Positions 5,815-7,542 of a DNA stretch of 7,542 nucleotides are shown here, one piece after another. The translations under genes and the position numbers were made by a program. The DNA is from Candidatus Sifarchaeum subterraneum. Its GTDB lineage: Archaea; Asgardarchaeota; Sifarchaeia; Sifarchaeales; Sifarchaeaceae. The stretch spans positions 1 through 7,542 of the forward strand of contig JAECRX010000164.1 of NCBI GenBank assembly GCA_016292335.1. Reading direction: 5' to 3'. Numbering within the stretch: position 1 is the stretch's first letter; every line of letters starts with the position of its first letter. The notes below the pieces were generated by a model. It did not search any database, had not been told where the DNA came from, and worked only from the letters and a program-made list of their open reading frames with translations.

Positions 5815-6438
5815 ATGAATCAATCTCAACCAAAAATTCTCATTCTCTTCTACTCGATGTATGGTCATGTCTTTAGGATGGCCAATGCGGTAGCTGAAGG
5901 TGTTCGCGAGGCAGACGGTGAACCCATTCTTAAACAAGTTGCCGAACTTATTTCAGAAGAGTTCTGGGATGAGAATGTAAAAAAGGCAAAAGAATCTATG
6001 AAGAACATTCCGGTTGCTGATCCTCGAAAAGATCTCAAAGGAATTGACGGGCTCATTGTTGGCACACCAACCCGCTTCGGCAATATGACATCCCAGATGA
6101 GAAACTTTTGGGATCAGACCGGAGGTGATTGGGCGGAGGGTACTCTCATTGGCAAACCAGCGGCTGTATTCACCAGCTCTGCCACTCAACACGGCGGACA
6201 GGAAACCACCATCATTTCAACCATGATAACGCTTTTGCACCACGGTTGTATTTTGGTCGGGTTGCCCTACTCTTTCAAGGAGCAGATGACGCTGGAAGAA
6301 ATAACTGGCGGTTCACCATATGGAGCGTCAACTATTGCCGGCTCGGCGGGTGCGCGAATGCCAACAGCAAATGAGCTAAAATTGGCAAAAGATTTAGGCA
6401 AACACTTAACGACAATTGCTAAAAAGTTAGCTTTGTAA
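5815..6438 (+). CDS. wrbA: NAD(P)H:quinone oxidoreductase, WrbA family flavodoxin-like protein
   Basis: The 207-residue protein is full length for WrbA (about 200). It has the flavodoxin FMN-phosphate loop SMYGHVFRMA (14-23), PTRFGNMTSQMRNFWDQTGG (85-104), the SSATQHGGQETT loop (121-132), HHG (142-144) and GGSPYGASTIAG (165-176), all diagnostic of WrbA. WrbA binds FMN as a tetramer and reduces quinones by two electrons using NAD(P)H, which avoids semiquinone radicals in oxidative stress. It is cytosolic with no membrane segment. The insert SEEFWDENVKKAKE (47-60) is in the variable region after the second strand. The gene is monocistronic, with a strong AGGAGGT and its own terminator. GC content is higher than in neighbouring genes (35 of 60 bases in 6301-6360; 34 of 60 in 6121-6180, against 21 of 60 in 5221-5280), which hints at transfer. 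Confidence 0.96.
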   Translation: MNQSQPKILILFYSMYGHVFRMANAVAEGVREADGEPILKQVAELISEEFWDENVKKAKESMKNIPVADPRKDLKGIDGLIVGTPTRFGNMTSQMRNFWDQTGGDWAEGTLIGKPAAVFTSSATQHGGQETTIISTMITLLHHGCILVGLPYSFKEQMTLEEITGGSPYGASTIAGSAGARMPTANELKLAKDLGKHLTTIAKKLAL

Positions 6439-6477
6439 TTGGATTTAAATTAGTCGATTAAATCCAAATATTTTTTT
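6439..6477 (+). terminator. Hairpin plus T-tract terminator of wrbA
   Basis: TTGGATTTAA (6439-6448) pairs perfectly with TTAAATCCAA (6458-6467) over a nine-base loop, and seven Ts follow at 6471-6477. It begins directly after the wrbA stop codon. The stem is AT-rich but fully matched. It looks like a bacterial intrinsic terminator, which is less usual in archaea, where T tracts suffice. Confidence 0.75.
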
Positions 6478-6549
6478 ATGACCCTAAAATAATTGGCGGG
6501 CAACCCAAAGATGAGATAGAGCGAGGATTGGTCTTAAAAAGTGCGAAAA

Positions 6550-6996
6550 TTATGTCTTCTTTCGTAGCATAATGTTTGAAATCATAGTAAGCACTGTTTC
6601 ATCTCTTTGATTTTTTACGGTGATTTGTCGAAAAATTATTCCTCTATCCGGCTTTTTTGTTTCTCTTTTGTCAACAATTTCCATCTCTGCATGAATAGTA
6701 TCTCCTGGTTTTACTGGCGCAGTGAATCCCAGATTATCTATGCCTAAAAGTCCAATTGTTGCTTCAGTAAATATACCTAATCTAGCTATCAATCCTGAGG
6801 CAATTGCCAGCGTTAAAAGACCATGTGTTATTCTTCCTTTGTGTATAGTGTTCTTTGCAAATTCTTCATCTGTATGTATTGGATTAAAATCACCCGAAAG
6901 GCCTGAAAAAGTTACTATATCCGCTTCTGTGACAGTCCTTGCAACAGTGATAAATTTATTTCCTACCTTTAAATCTTCATAATATTTCCCCTTCAT
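6550..6996 (-). CDS. MaoC-like (R)-specific enoyl-CoA hydratase / dehydratase domain protein
   Basis: The 148-residue protein is a single hot-dog fold of usual length for this family. It carries the hydratase-2 motif FSGLSGDFNPIHTDEEFA (30-47) with the catalytic Asp36 and His41, followed by GRITHGLL (54-61). Proteins of this type hydrate trans-2-enoyl-CoA to (R)-3-hydroxyacyl-CoA or dehydrate related thioesters in fatty-acid or polyketide-type pathways; the exact substrate cannot be told. PVKPGDTIHAEMEI (94-107) is the usual second-half motif. Start: ATG with AGGAGG (7005-7010) eight bases before. It converges on wrbA across 111 bases. Only 36 bases separate it from the small membrane frame upstream, with no room for a clear promoter, so the two may be co-transcribed. 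Confidence 0.94.
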   Translation of the reverse strand: MKGKYYEDLKVGNKFITVARTVTEADIVTFSGLSGDFNPIHTDEEFAKNTIHKGRITHGLLTLAIASGLIARLGIFTEATIGLLGIDNLGFTAPVKPGDTIHAEMEIVDKRETKKPDRGIIFRQITVKNQRDETVLTMISNIMLRKKT

Positions 6997-7032
6997 TCTT
7001 ACTTCCTCCTGACTTTTTTGAATTTTTTTCGC

Positions 7033-7269
7033 TTAATTCTCCATTCTTATTTGTAGATTTGATTGATCAAACAATTTAATTCTCGTATACCGTTTTCCAT
7101 TTGCTTTTCCTACTTCTGGGATGAGTACCTCCTTTGTTCTTCGAAGATATACATAGATGGAGGGTAGAAACGTATATAAAAGTTGCAAAAACATGACCCC
7201 AACGAAGAGTGTAACGTATTTTGCCCTCAGAACAACCTTCTTGGGCCAATCAGAGTTCCACTCTTTCAC
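7033..7269 (-). CDS. Possible small single-span membrane protein, unknown function
   Basis: This 78-codon frame starts with GTG right after an in-frame TAG and ends 36 bases before the MaoC gene, on the same strand. Residues 19-42 (VTLFVGVMFLQLLYTFLPSI and onward) make one good membrane helix, flanked by basic segments (KKVVLRAK before, RRTK after). The C-terminal half is basic and soluble. The ribosome site is poor: AGGA only one base before the GTG. I recognise no family. It could be a real small membrane protein, or the remnant of a longer membrane protein whose 5' part has decayed. Its closeness to the MaoC gene and lack of competing signals favour calling it, with caution. Confidence 0.4.
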   Translation of the reverse strand: MKEWNSDWPKKVVLRAKYVTLFVGVMFLQLLYTFLPSIYVYLRRTKEVLIPEVGKANGKRYTRIKLFDQSNLQIRMEN

Positions 7270-7307
7270 TTCCTATGATTACCAATAAAAAAGGGTCCAC
7301 TCTGATT
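7248..7307. repeat. 9-bp inverted repeat around the start of the small membrane frame
   Basis: AATCAGAGT (7248-7256) and ACTCTGATT (7299-7307) are exact reverse complements, 42 bases apart. They bracket the GTG start (7267-7269), and the outer arm overlaps a possible minus-strand TATA box (GTTAAAAT, near 7306-7313). A role as operator or RNA structure over the start is possible. Chance is not excluded. Confidence 0.3.
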
Positions 7308-7364
7308 TTAACCCTCAAATCCCATTAGAAAAAATGTTGTTACCGAAAGAAATAAAAAGAGAAT

Positions 7365-7420
7365 ACACACCACTTTAGTGTAGCATATTGACGAAATTTT
7401 GTGTGTTAGGCTTTTTTTTT
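7365..7420 (+). other. Nested inverted repeats followed by nine Ts, possible small RNA end or terminator
   Basis: ACACAC (7365-7370) can pair with GTGTGT (7401-7406), with a small CACT/AGTG repeat (7371-7380) nested inside, and nine Ts follow at 7412-7420. This resembles the end of a plus-strand transcript, yet no plus-strand gene precedes it; wrbA already has its own terminator at 6439. Bases 7270-7542 otherwise hold no convincing gene. Confidence 0.3.
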
Positions 7421-7485
7421 GGGAATACTCATTTCTCAAGTTAAACCACTTCTTTTTACCAATATGCAAACTAGAAGGGCTATCC

Positions 7486-7538
7486 TATTCGCTTTAAAAA
7501 CGGATAGAATATCTTCAGAGTAAATAAAATTAGGTGAA
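7486..7538 (+). promoter_or_regulatory. Promoter and Shine-Dalgarno of a gene starting past the window edge
   Basis: CTTTAAAAA (7492-7500) is a TATA-like box held in the loop of an inverted repeat: TATTCG (7486-7491) with CGGATA (7501-7506), one T-G pair. An alternative pairing is CTATCC (7480-7485) with GGATAG (7502-7507). A transcription start near 7522 would be expected. AGGTGA (7533-7538) is a good ribosome site, so a start codon should follow within a few bases after 7542. The palindrome over the TATA box suggests repressor control. Confidence 0.4.
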
Positions 7539-7542
7539 AACA

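Noticed and set aside
6722..6982. 86-codon plus-strand frame opposite the MaoC gene, and similar frames opposite or inside wrbA and the 508-residue gene
   Set aside because: They overlap genes with clear family motifs and have no ribosome sites or recognisable domains.
7464..7523. 19-codon plus-strand frame near the window end
   Set aside because: It reads plausibly but has no ribosome site and runs through the candidate promoter of the next gene.
1..7542. CRISPR arrays, tRNA, rRNA
   Set aside because: No regularly spaced direct repeats, no tRNA T-arm/anticodon pattern and no conserved rRNA sequence were found by eye on either strand.

Overview
The window looks archaeal. It is AT-rich, its genes are preceded by GGTG/GAGGTGA/AGGAGG-type ribosome binding sites, several starts are TTG or GTG, and AT-rich TATA-like boxes rather than -35/-10 pairs precede some genes. 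The gene set fits an archaeon rich in small GTPases: an MglA-like Ras-superfamily GTPase, a DRG-like GTPase with a C-terminal TGS domain, a coiled-coil/winged-helix protein, and a large protein with a helical TPR-like C-terminus. An Asgard-type (Promethearchaeota) lineage is my best guess, but no marker in the window proves it.

Layout. Bases 1-107 are the GC-rich 3' end of an IS200/IS605-type tnpB gene on the + strand, overlapping the right-end hairpin that would form the 3' scaffold of its omega RNA. A small cysteine-rich reading frame (80-250, -) runs back into that element end. Bases 251-756 hold no convincing gene. A 508-residue protein of unknown function (772-2298, +) follows, then a long gene-poor stretch with a strong pyrimidine tract (about 2493-2596). 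Next are the coiled-coil/winged-helix protein (2792-3325, +), converging on the MglA-like GTPase (3412-4149, -), which is divergent from the DRG/TGS-type GTPase (4354-5517, +). This last protein has lost the canonical residues of several GTP-binding motifs.

The TGA stop of the TGS gene lies inside the right end of a second, decayed tnpB element (5515 to about 5691, -). Only the TnpB C-terminus and the scaffold hairpin survive. If still transcribed, the guide of this omega RNA would be antisense to the 3' end of the TGS GTPase gene. Next comes wrbA (5815-6438, +), with visibly higher GC than its neighbours and a clear hairpin-plus-T-tract terminator. A MaoC-type hydratase gene (6550-6996, -) lies after it, probably co-transcribed with a possible small membrane protein (7033-7269, -). 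The last 270 bases hold inverted repeats and a promoter/Shine-Dalgarno arrangement that seems to belong to a gene starting just beyond base 7542.

How it fits together. The middle of the window (2792-5517) is a GTPase and regulator neighbourhood: a nucleotide switch, a putative DNA-binding coiled-coil protein and a degenerate ribosome-type GTPase. Whether they form one functional module cannot be shown from sequence alone. The flanks bear two traces of RNA-guided transposon-associated nucleases, and the wrbA block next to one of them may have been acquired. The metabolic genes (quinone reductase, MaoC hydratase) look unconnected to the GTPase block.
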